Shown here: in pieces, positions 43,101 to 51,043 of the stretch | Layout of the letters: every line of letters starts with the position of its first letter | Numbering within the stretch: the stretch's first letter is position 1 | DNA from: Plantactinospora mayteni | Lineage (GTDB): Bacteria > Actinomycetota > Actinomycetes > Mycobacteriales > Micromonosporaceae | Direction: 5' to 3' | Length of the DNA: 64,000 nucleotides | NCBI RefSeq assembly: GCF_016862935.1 | Contig: NZ_BONX01000036.1 | Span: 186,001-250,000 of the forward strand | Program-made: the position numbers and the translations under genes | The notes under the pieces: model-generated | What the model was told of the DNA's origin: nothing | What the model saw: only the letters and a program-made list of their open reading frames with translations | Database searches by the model: none

Positions 43101-43172
43101 ATGATCTTTCGGTTGCCGGTGCGTGCGCGCACCGGGGCCACACCGCGTCCTGGCACCGTCGTCACGTCGTGA
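43101..43172 (+). CDS. Second upstream ORF (23 aa) coupled to the methyltransferase start
   Basis: ATG 43101, with GGGAGAAG seven bases upstream, opens a frame for MIFRLPVRARTGATPRPGTV plus VTS. It ends at TGA 43170-43172, overlapping the methyltransferase GTG at 43169 (GTGA). The methyltransferase GTG has no Shine-Dalgarno of its own, so its translation probably depends on ribosomes finishing this small ORF. Confidence 0.5.
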   Translation: MIFRLPVRARTGATPRPGTVVTS

Positions 43173-44233
43173 CGACCGCGCGCCTGGTGGCGCGTACGGT
43201 GCGGGGCATCGAGCCGGTGGTGGCCGAGGAGATACGAACGCGGGGACTGGGTCGGGTCAGTGCGGTCGGGCACCGCGAGGTGTGGTTCGACAGCACCGAT
43301 CCCGGTCCCGAGGTACTGGAGCTACGCTGCGCCGACGACGTGTTCCTGGTCGGCACGGTGGTGTACGGGATCGGCCGGAGCCGGGCCAACCTGCGATTGT
43401 TGGGCAAGGCTGCGGCGGCGCTGCCGGTACGGGAGTTGCTGACCGCCCGACGCCGCTGCGGTGGCCAGCAGCGCCCGGCGTCCGGGGTCGACGTGTCGGC
43501 ATCGTTTCTCGGGCGGCGCAACTACACCCGCTTCGACCTGGAGGACGCGGTTGGCGAGCCGCTCGCCGCCGCGCTCGGGTTGCCCTATCACAGCCGCCGG
43601 GGTGGGCTGGCGCCACCGCCGGGCGGGCTCTCCTGGCGGGTCACCGTCGTCGACGACCGGGCCCTGGTGGCGCTCCGGATCGCGGACCGGCCGCTGCACC
43701 GCCGCGCGTACCGTCGGGTGTCCCGGCCGGGCAGCCTGCACCCGCCGGTCGCCGCCGCACTGGTCCGGCTCGCCGGGCCACGCGACGGCGATCTGCTCCT
43801 CGACCCCTGTTGCGGTGCTGGGACGATACCGGTCGAGGCCAGCCTGTCCGGTGGTGCTCTGTCCATCGTGGGCGGTGACATCGACCGGGCCGTGGTCGCG
43901 ATCGCCGCCGGCAACGGCGGGGACGCACCGGTCGGTTGGATGGTGGCGGACGCCGGACGGATCCCGCTGCCGGACGGGGTGGTCGACCTGATGGTCACCA
44001 ACCCGCCGTGGAACCGGCAGGTGCCGTTCGCCGGCATCCTGGCCCGGCGGCAACGGCGGTTCTGGGCGGAGCTGCGCCGGGTGCTGCGCACGGGTGGCCG
44101 GGCGGTGCTGCTCGTCTCCGACGTGGACGGCGAGTTGCCGGCCGCGGATGCGGCCGGGCTGACGGTACGGAACCGCCGCCCGATCAGCCTCTCCGGCGCC
44201 CACCCGGAGATCGTCGTCCTGCGGGCGGGCTGA
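43169..44233 (+). CDS. TRM11-like (THUMP-type) RNA methyltransferase
   Basis: The N-terminal ~150 residues (VARTVRGIEPVVAEEIRTRG, then strand-rich sequence) resemble the THUMP/NFLD region. The C-terminal domain has DPCCGAGTIPVEASLSGGAL (SAM binding) and VTNPPWNRQVPF (the N/D-P-P-Y/W motif of base-amino methyltransferases), so it probably methylates guanine or adenine in tRNA or rRNA. The gene is preceded by a leader-peptide attenuator and coupled to a small ORF, regulation more typical of inducible ribosome-protection methyltransferases than of housekeeping tRNA enzymes. 354 residues. Confidence 0.85.
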   Translation: MTTARLVARTVRGIEPVVAEEIRTRGLGRVSAVGHREVWFDSTDPGPEVLELRCADDVFLVGTVVYGIGRSRANLRLLGKAAAALPVRELLTARRRCGGQQRPASGVDVSASFLGRRNYTRFDLEDAVGEPLAAALGLPYHSRRGGLAPPPGGLSWRVTVVDDRALVALRIADRPLHRRAYRRVSRPGSLHPPVAAALVRLAGPRDGDLLLDPCCGAGTIPVEASLSGGALSIVGGDIDRAVVAIAAGNGGDAPVGWMVADAGRIPLPDGVVDLMVTNPPWNRQVPFAGILARRQRRFWAELRRVLRTGGRAVLLVSDVDGELPAADAAGLTVRNRRPISLSGAHPEIVVLRAG

Positions 44234-44289
44234 ACCGGCTGCCGGCGTGTGCGACTGGCCGAATTCGCCACGCCGGCAGCATGGGCACG

Positions 44290-44678
44290 TCAACAATGTC
44301 GAAGATACAGCTTCCGAAGCTCACGGGCGATGTCATTGACCTCGATCATCGCACCGCTCGCCACCGCCATCACCAGAGCTTCGGCCTCGTCCACGTCGAC
44401 ATCCCCTGAGCGGCACGTCGTTGAGGGCGAGGAAGACTCGGGCGCCTGCCCAGGCGAACCGCTTGTTCCCGTCGATCAGTGCGTGGTTCATACAGATCGA
44501 GTGCAGCAGCGCTGCCGCTTTCTCCCACAACTCCGGGTACGCCTCCTGACCGAACGCCACCGTTGCCGGGCGGACCGCCGACGACGAGAGCAGCCCGGGG
44601 TCACGCACCCTGCGGCGGCTCACCCAGTACGATCGAGGCGATCTCCACGAGGTCGTCGACGTCCAGGTAGTTCGTCAC
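44290..44678 (-). pseudogene. Doc/Fic-type toxin gene broken by two frameshifts
   Basis: Three frames join into one Doc protein. GTG 44678 gives MTNYLDVDDLVEIASIVLGE; a second frame gives VRDPGLL, FGQEAYPELWEKAAALLHS and the Fic/Doc motif NHALIDGNKRFAWAG; a third gives DVDVDEAEALVMAVASGAMI and RELRKLY, ending at 44290. The shifts each fit one extra G, in CAGGGTG (44608-44610) and AGGGGAT (44403-44406). Doc phosphorylates EF-Tu. The start overlaps the antitoxin stop by 4 bp (GTGA), the usual layout. The total of 389 bp is close to an intact 129-residue toxin. Confidence 0.8.
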
Positions 44679-44878
44679 TCCGCCAGCCGCCGCAGCAGTT
44701 CGGCGTCACGCTCGGCGATGTCCCGCGCGAGACCCCGCACCTTGGCCCGGCGGGTGTGCGCCGAGACGTACTCCTCCAGCGCCACCACGATCGTGGCGTT
44801 CATCGAGCGGTGCTGGTGCTCGGTGAGCCGCTTGAGCCGCTCGTGCAGCTCCTCGGGAAGATTCACCGTGGTGACCAT
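44675..44878 (-). CDS. Ribbon-helix-helix antitoxin partner of Doc
   Basis: The 67-residue protein MVTTVNLPEELHERLKRLTE and RSMNATIVVALEEYVSAHTR is a MetJ/Arc-type ribbon-helix-helix domain, followed by a helical tail RGLARDIAERDAELLRRLAE that would wrap the toxin. It is intact although the toxin downstream is frameshifted. RHH antitoxins autorepress their operons. The ATG at 44878 lies just below an AT-rich stretch (CATATCGAAATCATATCGG), a likely promoter/operator. Confidence 0.85.
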   Translation of the reverse strand: MVTTVNLPEELHERLKRLTEHQHRSMNATIVVALEEYVSAHTRRAKVRGLARDIAERDAELLRRLAE

Positions 44879-44913
44879 ATCGAAATCATATCGGCCACAG
44901 GCAGGGCCAACGC

Positions 44914-45882
44914 CTATCCCAGGACCTCCACGAGGCTGTAGGCGATGCCGTCGAGGATGTCCCGCTCGCTGGCGATCACCGAGGTCATCCCGGCCCGCTC
45001 CATGACGATCCTCAGCACGAGCGCACCGGCACCGATCACGTCGGCCCGGCCGGGGTGCATCACCGCGATGGTCAGCCGCTCCGCCGACGACCGGGCCAGC
45101 AGGTCGCCGGTCACCGTCACCACGTCGGCGTACGGGATGCGGGCGTGGTGGATCCGGTCCGGGCGGTACTCCGGCAGGCCCAGCGCGATCCCGGCGACCG
45201 TGGTCACCGAGCCGGCCAGCCCGATCAGGGTGGCCGCCTCCCGCCCCGGCACCGCCGACAGTGCCCGGTCCACCACCGCCGTGATGTCCGCCTCGGCCGC
45301 CGCCAGCTGCTCCGGCGTCGGCGGGTCACCGTGCAGGTGCCGTTCCGTCATCCGGACGCAGCCGATGTCCACCGACACCGCCGCGTCCACCGCCGCCGCG
45401 CCGCCACCGGGCGGCCGGCCGCCGACCACGAACTCGGTGGAGCCGCCGCCGATGTCGACCACCAGGTACGGCGCCCGGACGTCGTCGCCCAGCCCGCGTA
45501 CGGCACCGGTGAAGGAGAGTCGGGCCTCCTCGTCGCCGGTCACCACCTCCGGCTCGACGCCGAGCGTGTCCACCACCATCGAGCGGAACTCGCCCGCGTT
45601 GGAGGCGTCCCGGGAGGCGGAGGTGGCGCACATGCGTACCCGGGAGACGCCGAGCGACTCGATCGCGTCCGCGTAGCCCACCAGCGCCTGCCGGGTCCGT
45701 TCCAGCGCCTCCGGGGCGAGCCGGCCGGTCCGGTCGAGGTCCTGCCCCAGCCGGACGATCTCCATCCGGCGGACGACCTCGCCCAGCTCGGCCCCCGGCC
45801 CGGCGGACGGGTCCGGCACGTCGGCCACGAGCAGCCGGATCGAGTTCGTGCCGCAGTCGATCGCGGCCACCCGGTTCTTCAC
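44914..45882 (-). CDS. ppx: Exopolyphosphatase/guanosine-pentaphosphate phosphatase (Ppx/GppA)
   Basis: The ASKHA-fold phosphatase signatures are VAAIDCGTNSIRLLVAD, CATSASRDASNAGEF, VVDIGGGSTEF and LIGLAGSVTTVAG. Members degrade polyphosphate and pppGpp, linking phosphate storage to the stringent response. The GTG at 45882 is fixed by the minus-strand -10 TAGGGT (45890-45895) seven bases upstream, a leaderless layout, and gives 322 residues like mycobacterial Ppx. The usual neighbours (eno, ftsB-like, DUF501) lie 6 kb away, separated by the carbohydrate-enzyme block and the toxin remnant. Confidence 0.92.
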   Translation of the reverse strand: MKNRVAAIDCGTNSIRLLVADVPDPSAGPGAELGEVVRRMEIVRLGQDLDRTGRLAPEALERTRQALVGYADAIESLGVSRVRMCATSASRDASNAGEFRSMVVDTLGVEPEVVTGDEEARLSFTGAVRGLGDDVRAPYLVVDIGGGSTEFVVGGRPPGGGAAAVDAAVSVDIGCVRMTERHLHGDPPTPEQLAAAEADITAVVDRALSAVPGREAATLIGLAGSVTTVAGIALGLPEYRPDRIHHARIPYADVVTVTGDLLARSSAERLTIAVMHPGRADVIGAGALVLRIVMERAGMTSVIASERDILDGIAYSLVEVLG

Positions 45883-45889
45883 GATCTTC

Positions 45890-45895
45890 ACCCTA
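45890..45895 (-). promoter_or_regulatory. -10 element TAGGGT, leaderless ppx promoter
   Basis: TAGGGT on the minus strand is followed by GAAGATC and the GTG at 45882. An in-frame GTG inside the hexamer (45891) is excluded if transcription starts as predicted. Confidence 0.6.
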
Positions 45896-46084
45896 CGTCC
45901 TCGGAGGCACCGCGACCGCCTGTCGTCGCGGCAACAGCGTCCAGCGTCGGTCCGACGACGGCTGGGGCGCGGGCGGTGTGCCGGGCCGAAGGTGGACAAG
46001 CTGGTCGGCGGGGCGGCCGACCCGTGGCCGTGTGGGTGGGACGCGGGGACCACCGGCGGGCGAGTGCCGGCGGGGAGTCCGGTC

Positions 46085-46117
46085 GGGTACGGGTCCGGCG
46101 GCACCGGACCCGTACCC
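46085..46117 (-). terminator. Strong terminator hairpin after the SGNH-CBM2 gene
   Basis: GGGTACGGGTCCGG-CGGCA-CCGGACCCGTACCC is a perfect 14-bp stem with a 5-base loop, 7 bp past the esterase stop. It separates the carbohydrate block from ppx. Confidence 0.85.
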
Positions 46118-46123
46118 GCGCCG

Positions 46124-47248
46124 TCAGCTCAGGGTGCAGGTGACGGCCGGTGCGGAGCTGCCGTTGCCGGAGGCCAGGAAGCCGAAGCTGGTCGAGCCAC
46201 CAGCCGGCAGGGCGCCGTTCCAGCTCAGGTTGCGGGCCGTCACCGTCGCGCCCGTCTGGGTTACCGTGGCGTTCCACGCCTGACTGATCTGCTGGCCGCT
46301 GGCCAGGCTGAACGTCGCGGTCCACGCCGTGCTAGCCGTCGACCGGCCGTTGCGCACGCTCACCTCGCCCTGGAACCCGCCGCTCCACTGGCTCACGATC
46401 CGGTAGGTGGCCGTGCAGCCGCCGGCGCTCGGCGGGGTGGTCGGCGGGACGGGCGGGGTGGTCGTCCCGGGGGTGGGGACGACACCGCCGAGAAGCTGGG
46501 CCACCGCCGGGTAGAAGCGGTTGGCCATCTTGCGGAAGCCGGACTCGACCGGGTGTACTCCGTCGTTGGTGTCCGTGCCGGCGTTGAAGCCCGTCCACTG
46601 GTCCACCACCACGATGGGCGAGCGGGCGGTGGTCAACCCGGCGGCCCAGCCAGGAATCCGGTTGTTCAGCGTCACCGTGTCGGCCGGGCAGGTCTCGCAG
46701 CCGTGGTGCGGGATGATCTGCGCCACGACGATCTTCATGTCCGGGTTGTTCGCCCGCATCTGGCCGATCAGCTTGGTGTACGCGGCCATGATGGTGTCCA
46801 TCGACTGCCAGCCGCCCCACAGGTCGTTCGTGCCCAGATGCATCACGACGATGTCCGGGTCCGCCGCGTTCAACCACGGCGGAAGCTGGTTGTTGTCGGC
46901 GATGCCGACGGCGGAGAAGCCGCCGTGGCCCTCGTGGTCGGCGTCGTACGAGAACCCGTAGTTGCAACTGCCTCCGTCGGAGGCGCTGCCGACGAAGTCG
47001 ATGTTCGAGTAGCCGGCCGTCCGGAGTTGGTTCCAGAGCAGGGCGCGCCAGCAGCCGGGACCTGCGGTGATCGAGTCGCCGAGCGGCATGATCCTGATCG
47101 GTGCGGCGGCCGACAGCGCGGGTGCGGCGGGAGAGACCGCCGTGAAGGCAATGGCCAGGACCGCGGCGAGCGCGGTGATCACGGCGTACCAGAGGGGTTC
47201 GCGCGGCGTCGCCGTCCGGTTCTGCACGGAGTCCGTCTGTTCGTTCAT
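46124..47248 (-). CDS. Secreted SGNH (CE3-like) esterase with C-terminal CBM2
   Basis: A hydrophobic export segment (WYAVITALAAVLAIAFTAVS) precedes the SGNH domain: RIMPLGDSITAG (Ser), HLGTNDLWG (Asn) and DGVHPVESG (Asp/His). A Pro/Thr linker leads to a carbohydrate-binding module 2, CTATYRIVSQWSGGFQGEVS to the final Cys. CE3-type enzymes deacetylate xylan; the CBM2 would target cellulose or xylan. It lies next to the GH5 cellulase, so both likely act on plant cell walls outside the cell. Confidence 0.92.
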   Translation of the reverse strand: MNEQTDSVQNRTATPREPLWYAVITALAAVLAIAFTAVSPAAPALSAAAPIRIMPLGDSITAGPGCWRALLWNQLRTAGYSNIDFVGSASDGGSCNYGFSYDADHEGHGGFSAVGIADNNQLPPWLNAADPDIVVMHLGTNDLWGGWQSMDTIMAAYTKLIGQMRANNPDMKIVVAQIIPHHGCETCPADTVTLNNRIPGWAAGLTTARSPIVVVDQWTGFNAGTDTNDGVHPVESGFRKMANRFYPAVAQLLGGVVPTPGTTTPPVPPTTPPSAGGCTATYRIVSQWSGGFQGEVSVRNGRSTASTAWTATFSLASGQQISQAWNATVTQTGATVTARNLSWNGALPAGGSTSFGFLASGNGSSAPAVTCTLS

Positions 47249-47264
47249 GGAGTCACTCGCTCCC

Positions 47265-48788
47265 TCATGGAGTCACGGTCAGCAGGTGTGCCCGGTAGCC
47301 TTCGCCGTAGGTGCTGGTCGGAGTGCCGTCGTAGTCCTGGATGAGCACGTTGCCGCCGCTGCATCCCCATGGGTTCCAGGTCCACGCGGTGTATCCGATC
47401 CGCTGCGAGTCGAGCCAGGTCATCACCCGGTCGAGGTAGTCGTGCGCGCAGGTGTCCTGGCCGATCTCACCGGCGTGCACCGGTACCTGGGCGGCGACCG
47501 GCGCGAGCTGGCTGTTCCAGCAGGGCTCGGTGACGCAGGCGTTGAAGTTGTACGAGTGCCACGACGCCACGATGTTGCCGCGCGGATCGGTCGGCTTGTA
47601 GGTCAGCCACTGGGTCAGGTCGTTGGTCCAGGTCAGGCCGGCGACCAGCAGCACGTTGCCGGCCCCGGTGGCGCGTACCGCGTCGACCAGGTCCTGCATG
47701 CCGGCCACCTCGTACCCGATCCCGGTGCAGGTGCCGCCGTCGCGCAGGCACCGCCACGCGGCGGACATGTCCGACCAGTTGTTGGCGGCGTCCGGGTACG
47801 GCTCGTTGAACAGGTCGAAGAGCACGGCGTCGTTGCCCTTGAAGGCGTTCGCCACGCCGGTCCAGAACCGCGGGGTGTACTGCCGGCTCGGCATCGGCTT
47901 CTGGCAGGTGGCGTTGACGTCGGCGCAGGCCGAGATGTTGCCGGTGTAGCTGCCGTGCGTCCAGTGCAGGTCGAGGATCGGGTTGATTCCGTTGGCGACC
48001 AGCAGGTTCACGTAGTCCTTGACCGCCTGCTGGTAGGTGGCGCCGCTGGGTGTGCCCGAGAGCCCCAGCCAGCAGTCCTCGTTCAACGGGATCCGGACGG
48101 CGCGGATGTTCCAGGTCTTCATCGCGTCGACCGAAGCCTGGTCCACCGGCCCGCTGTCCCACATCCCCTTGCCCTGTACGCAGGCGAACTCGCCGCTGGC
48201 CCGGTTGACCCCGAGCAACCGGTAGGTCGCCCCGGCGGCCGTCACCAGCCGGTTGCCGGAGACGCGCAGGGCGGGCGCCGCACCAGCGGGCGGGGGCGTG
48301 CTGGGCGGTGGGGTGGTGGGCGGAGCCGTGGTCGGTGGCGTCGTGGTCGGCGGACCGGCGGACGGCGACGTGATCGCGCCGGTACAGGTCGTGCCGTTGA
48401 GCGCGAACGAGGCGGGCACCGTGTTGGTGCCACTCCACGAGCCGACGAAGCCGATCGCGGTCGATCCGCCGGTGCCCAGCGAACCGTTCCAGCCCAGGCT
48501 GGCGGCCGAGACGCGCGCGCCGGACTGCGACCAGGTGGCGCTCCAGCCCTGGCTGACGCGTTGGTTGGGGTCCGGGAAGTCGAAGGTCAACGTCCAGCTC
48601 GGTACCGGCGAGCCGAGGTTGGTGATGGAGATGTTGCCGGTGAACCCACCGGACCACTGGCTCTGCACGGTGTAGGTCACCGAACAGCCGGCGGTCGCGG
48701 CGGACGCCGGGTACGTGCTTGCCACCAGACCGGCGACGACCAGCGTGGACACCGCGCCGGCAGCGAGCAGGGCAGGACGACGTTTCAT
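47265..48788 (-). CDS. Secreted GH5 cellulase with N-terminal CBM2
   Basis: A signal peptide (MKRRPALLAAGAVSTLVVAG ... PASA) is followed by a CBM2 (CSVTYTVQSQWSGGFTGNIS, residues ~33-135), a Pro/Thr linker and a GH5 catalytic domain. The acid/base Glu is in DLFNEPYPDA and the nucleophile Glu in VHAGEIGQDTC. GH5 enzymes of this type are endo-beta-1,4-glucanases. GAGGAG sits 6 bases before ATG 48788. Upstream lie an inverted repeat and a CebR-like half operator, pointing to sugar-responsive repression. 507 residues. Confidence 0.94.
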   Translation of the reverse strand: MKRRPALLAAGAVSTLVVAGLVASTYPASAATAGCSVTYTVQSQWSGGFTGNISITNLGSPVPSWTLTFDFPDPNQRVSQGWSATWSQSGARVSAASLGWNGSLGTGGSTAIGFVGSWSGTNTVPASFALNGTTCTGAITSPSAGPPTTTPPTTAPPTTPPPSTPPPAGAAPALRVSGNRLVTAAGATYRLLGVNRASGEFACVQGKGMWDSGPVDQASVDAMKTWNIRAVRIPLNEDCWLGLSGTPSGATYQQAVKDYVNLLVANGINPILDLHWTHGSYTGNISACADVNATCQKPMPSRQYTPRFWTGVANAFKGNDAVLFDLFNEPYPDAANNWSDMSAAWRCLRDGGTCTGIGYEVAGMQDLVDAVRATGAGNVLLVAGLTWTNDLTQWLTYKPTDPRGNIVASWHSYNFNACVTEPCWNSQLAPVAAQVPVHAGEIGQDTCAHDYLDRVMTWLDSQRIGYTAWTWNPWGCSGGNVLIQDYDGTPTSTYGEGYRAHLLTVTP

Positions 48789-48823
48789 GAGGATCTCCTC
48801 TGACAGAAAGAGGTGACCATCAA

Positions 48824-48858
48824 TGGGAGCGCGTGAAGGAGCTTTCTTTATTAAGCTC
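48824..48858. promoter_or_regulatory. Sugar-regulator operator candidates before the cellulase gene
   Basis: TGGGAGCGC (48824-48832) equals most of the CebR operator TGGGAGCGCTCCCA, but the second half is not kept. A separate inverted repeat GAGCTT-TCTTTATT-AAGCTC lies at 48839-48858 in unusually AT-rich DNA. A minus-strand TTGACT just beyond it could serve as a -35. Confidence 0.5.
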
Positions 48859-48859
48859 A

Positions 48860-49717
48860 CTAAGTCAAGTGCGTCCGGTGTTGCGGGCCGGGTGCCGCGG
48901 TCGTCCCCCGGGCGACGACGCTCTCGGTCGCGCACCACCGCTGCGCGACCGGCTGCCCCTCGATCAGCCGCAGCACGGACTCGGCCACCAGGTCACCGAA
49001 GAGGTGCACGTCGAGACTCATCGTGGTGAGTGGCGGTGACGCCAGCCGGCACAGGCTGGAGTCGTCCCAGGCGATCAGGCTGAGGTCGCGGGGAATCTCC
49101 AGGCCCAGTTCCTTGGCGGCGTTGAGGCCGGCAAGGGCCATCAGGTCGTTGTCGTAGATGATCGCGCTGGGCGGCTCGGGACGGCCCAGCAACACGGTGG
49201 TGAGCTTCGCGCCCGACTCCTCCGAGTAGTCACCCGCCACCAGCTCGGCGGTGACGCCGGCCGACCGCACCGCCTTCAGCAGGGCGGCGGTACGGGTCCG
49301 GGTGTGCCGCAGAGTCTCGGGGCCGCTGACCCGCGCGATCCGGCGATGCCCCAGGTCGAGCAGGTGCGCGAGCGCCGCCCGGACCGACCCGACGTCGTCC
49401 CGGCGTACGGCCGGGGTGCCGGCGGCGGCCTCGCCCGCCACGACGACGGGTAGGCCGAGTTCGCCCAGGATCGCAGGTCGGGTGTCGTCGACGGTCGGAT
49501 TCACCAGTACGACGGCGTCGACGAGTTGCTGCTGAGCCCACCGCCGGTACGCCGCGATCTCCGCGCTGTGGTTGGCGACGATGTGCAACAGCACCGACCG
49601 CCCGTGCTCCGCGAGCCGTTCCTCGATGCCGGCGATGAACTCCATGAAGAAGGGCTCCGCGCCGAGCAGTCGGGGTGGCCGGGCGAGCACCAGCCCGACC
49701 GCGCTCGTGGCTCCCAT
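48860..49717 (-). CDS. LacI/GalR-type ligand-binding protein without a DNA-binding domain
   Basis: The 285-residue product is the periplasmic-binding-like half of a LacI regulator: AVGLVLARPPRLLGAEPFFM, PSAIIYDNDLMALAGLNAAK, LSLIAWDDSSLCRLASPPLT. The ~55-residue HTH that should precede it is absent. The start is well supported by GGGGAGGTTGG before ATG 49717, and the region upstream encodes the ROK protein's C-terminus. There is no signal peptide or lipobox. It follows the ROK gene by 24 bp, suggesting a sugar sensor working with a separate DNA-binding protein. Confidence 0.82.
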   Translation of the reverse strand: MGATSAVGLVLARPPRLLGAEPFFMEFIAGIEERLAEHGRSVLLHIVANHSAEIAAYRRWAQQQLVDAVVLVNPTVDDTRPAILGELGLPVVVAGEAAAGTPAVRRDDVGSVRAALAHLLDLGHRRIARVSGPETLRHTRTRTAALLKAVRSAGVTAELVAGDYSEESGAKLTTVLLGRPEPPSAIIYDNDLMALAGLNAAKELGLEIPRDLSLIAWDDSSLCRLASPPLTTMSLDVHLFGDLVAESVLRLIEGQPVAQRWCATESVVARGTTAAPGPQHRTHLT

Positions 49718-49741
49718 CCAACCTCCCCGCCTGGTCCGGGC

Positions 49742-50977
49742 TCAGCCGGCCGGCTCGGTGACCGGCACGGGCTCGGAGTCGAGAGGTCCCGGCAGCCGAA
49801 GCCCCTGCCGCAGGGGAACCAGCTCGGACTCCAGCACGAGGGTGGCCGCACCGATGGCACAGGCCGTCGCGGCGGACCGCGACAGCCGCACGTCCACGGT
49901 GGGCGCGGAACGGGCGGGGAACCCGTGCAATTCCTGCCGTACGACCGGAAGGTACACCGAGCCGGCAACGGCGAAGCTCGGCCCGGTCAGTACGACGACC
50001 TCCAGATCCATGATGTTGACCAGGGTGCGGGTGGCCGTCCCGACATACCGGGCGGAACTCTCCAGCAGCGCCAGCGCCCGCGGCTCGCCCCGCCGGGCGG
50101 CGCGACTGATCGTGGCGAAATCCGTCGCCACCGAGGACTGCTCCGCGCCGCCTCGCAGGCCCACCGCCCGGGCCAGTGACGCGTCCGCACGCCCGGCCGT
50201 GACCACCGCCGCCGGACCGGCGACCGCCTCCACACAGCCGCGGGCACCACACCAGCAGCGCGGGCCGTCGGCGTGTACACAGATGTGCCCCAGCTCGCCC
50301 GCGTTGCCCCGCGGACCCCGGTAGGTGATGCCGTTGAGGACCAGCCCGGCGCCGATCCCGCTCCCCATGTAGAGCGCTGCCGCCGCGCTGGCGGCCCCGA
50401 ACCCGCCGGCCCAGTGCTCGCCCAGCGCCGCGGCGGTCGCGTCGTTGTCGAGTACGACAGGTAACGTCGTCGCCCGCTCCAGCTCCGGGCCGAGCGGGAA
50501 CCCCTCCCACTGCCGCATGGACGGACCGGGGAGGACCAGGCCGAGACCGAGTACCCGGGCACGCTCCACACCGACGCTCTCGATCAGCGTCGCTATCTCG
50601 GCCGCGATCCGGGCCACCACGCCCGGCGGTTCCTCGGCGCCGGCACCCGGCCGGGCGATCCGGGCCACCGCGACCCCGGCGAGGTTGGTCAGGACGTACG
50701 TCAGCACGCCGTCGTCCAGGTGCACACCCACCGCGTACCGGGCGGCGTGGTTGAGCTGGAGCAGGATCCGGCGCTTACCCCCGGTCGACTCCGCACGGCC
50801 GGTCTCGACGACCAGACCCTCGTTGATGAGTTTGCGGACCAGGTTGGAAATCGTGGGTGCGGTGAACCCGGTGGCGTTGATCAGGCCCACCCGGCTGATC
50901 GTGCCGGCCGCCCGGATGGCGTCGAGGACCGCTGCCTTGCTGCTCGCATGCGGTTTGCTCGCTACTTGTCCGCTCAC
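49742..50977 (-). CDS. ROK-family transcriptional repressor with a TTA codon
   Basis: An N-terminal winged HTH (ISRVGLINATGFTAPTISNL, VRKLINEGLVVETG) precedes a ROK domain with VVLDNDATAAALGEHWAG, GSGIGAGLVLNG and the zinc motif CWCGARGCVEAVAG. ROK repressors respond to sugars. GTG 50977 is preceded by AGAGGAGCA. Codon 187 (50462-50464) is TTA. With the HTH-less LacI protein and the GH5 cellulase downstream it probably forms the local control unit for cellulose use. 411 residues. Confidence 0.9.
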   Translation of the reverse strand: MSGQVASKPHASSKAAVLDAIRAAGTISRVGLINATGFTAPTISNLVRKLINEGLVVETGRAESTGGKRRILLQLNHAARYAVGVHLDDGVLTYVLTNLAGVAVARIARPGAGAEEPPGVVARIAAEIATLIESVGVERARVLGLGLVLPGPSMRQWEGFPLGPELERATTLPVVLDNDATAAALGEHWAGGFGAASAAAALYMGSGIGAGLVLNGITYRGPRGNAGELGHICVHADGPRCWCGARGCVEAVAGPAAVVTAGRADASLARAVGLRGGAEQSSVATDFATISRAARRGEPRALALLESSARYVGTATRTLVNIMDLEVVVLTGPSFAVAGSVYLPVVRQELHGFPARSAPTVDVRLSRSAATACAIGAATLVLESELVPLRQGLRLPGPLDSEPVPVTEPAG

Positions 50978-51043
50978 TGCTCCTCTGCCACGGCCAGGTG
51001 GTCGACGCAGCAAAGCATACAAGGAACTCGCTGTCCGGAGCGC

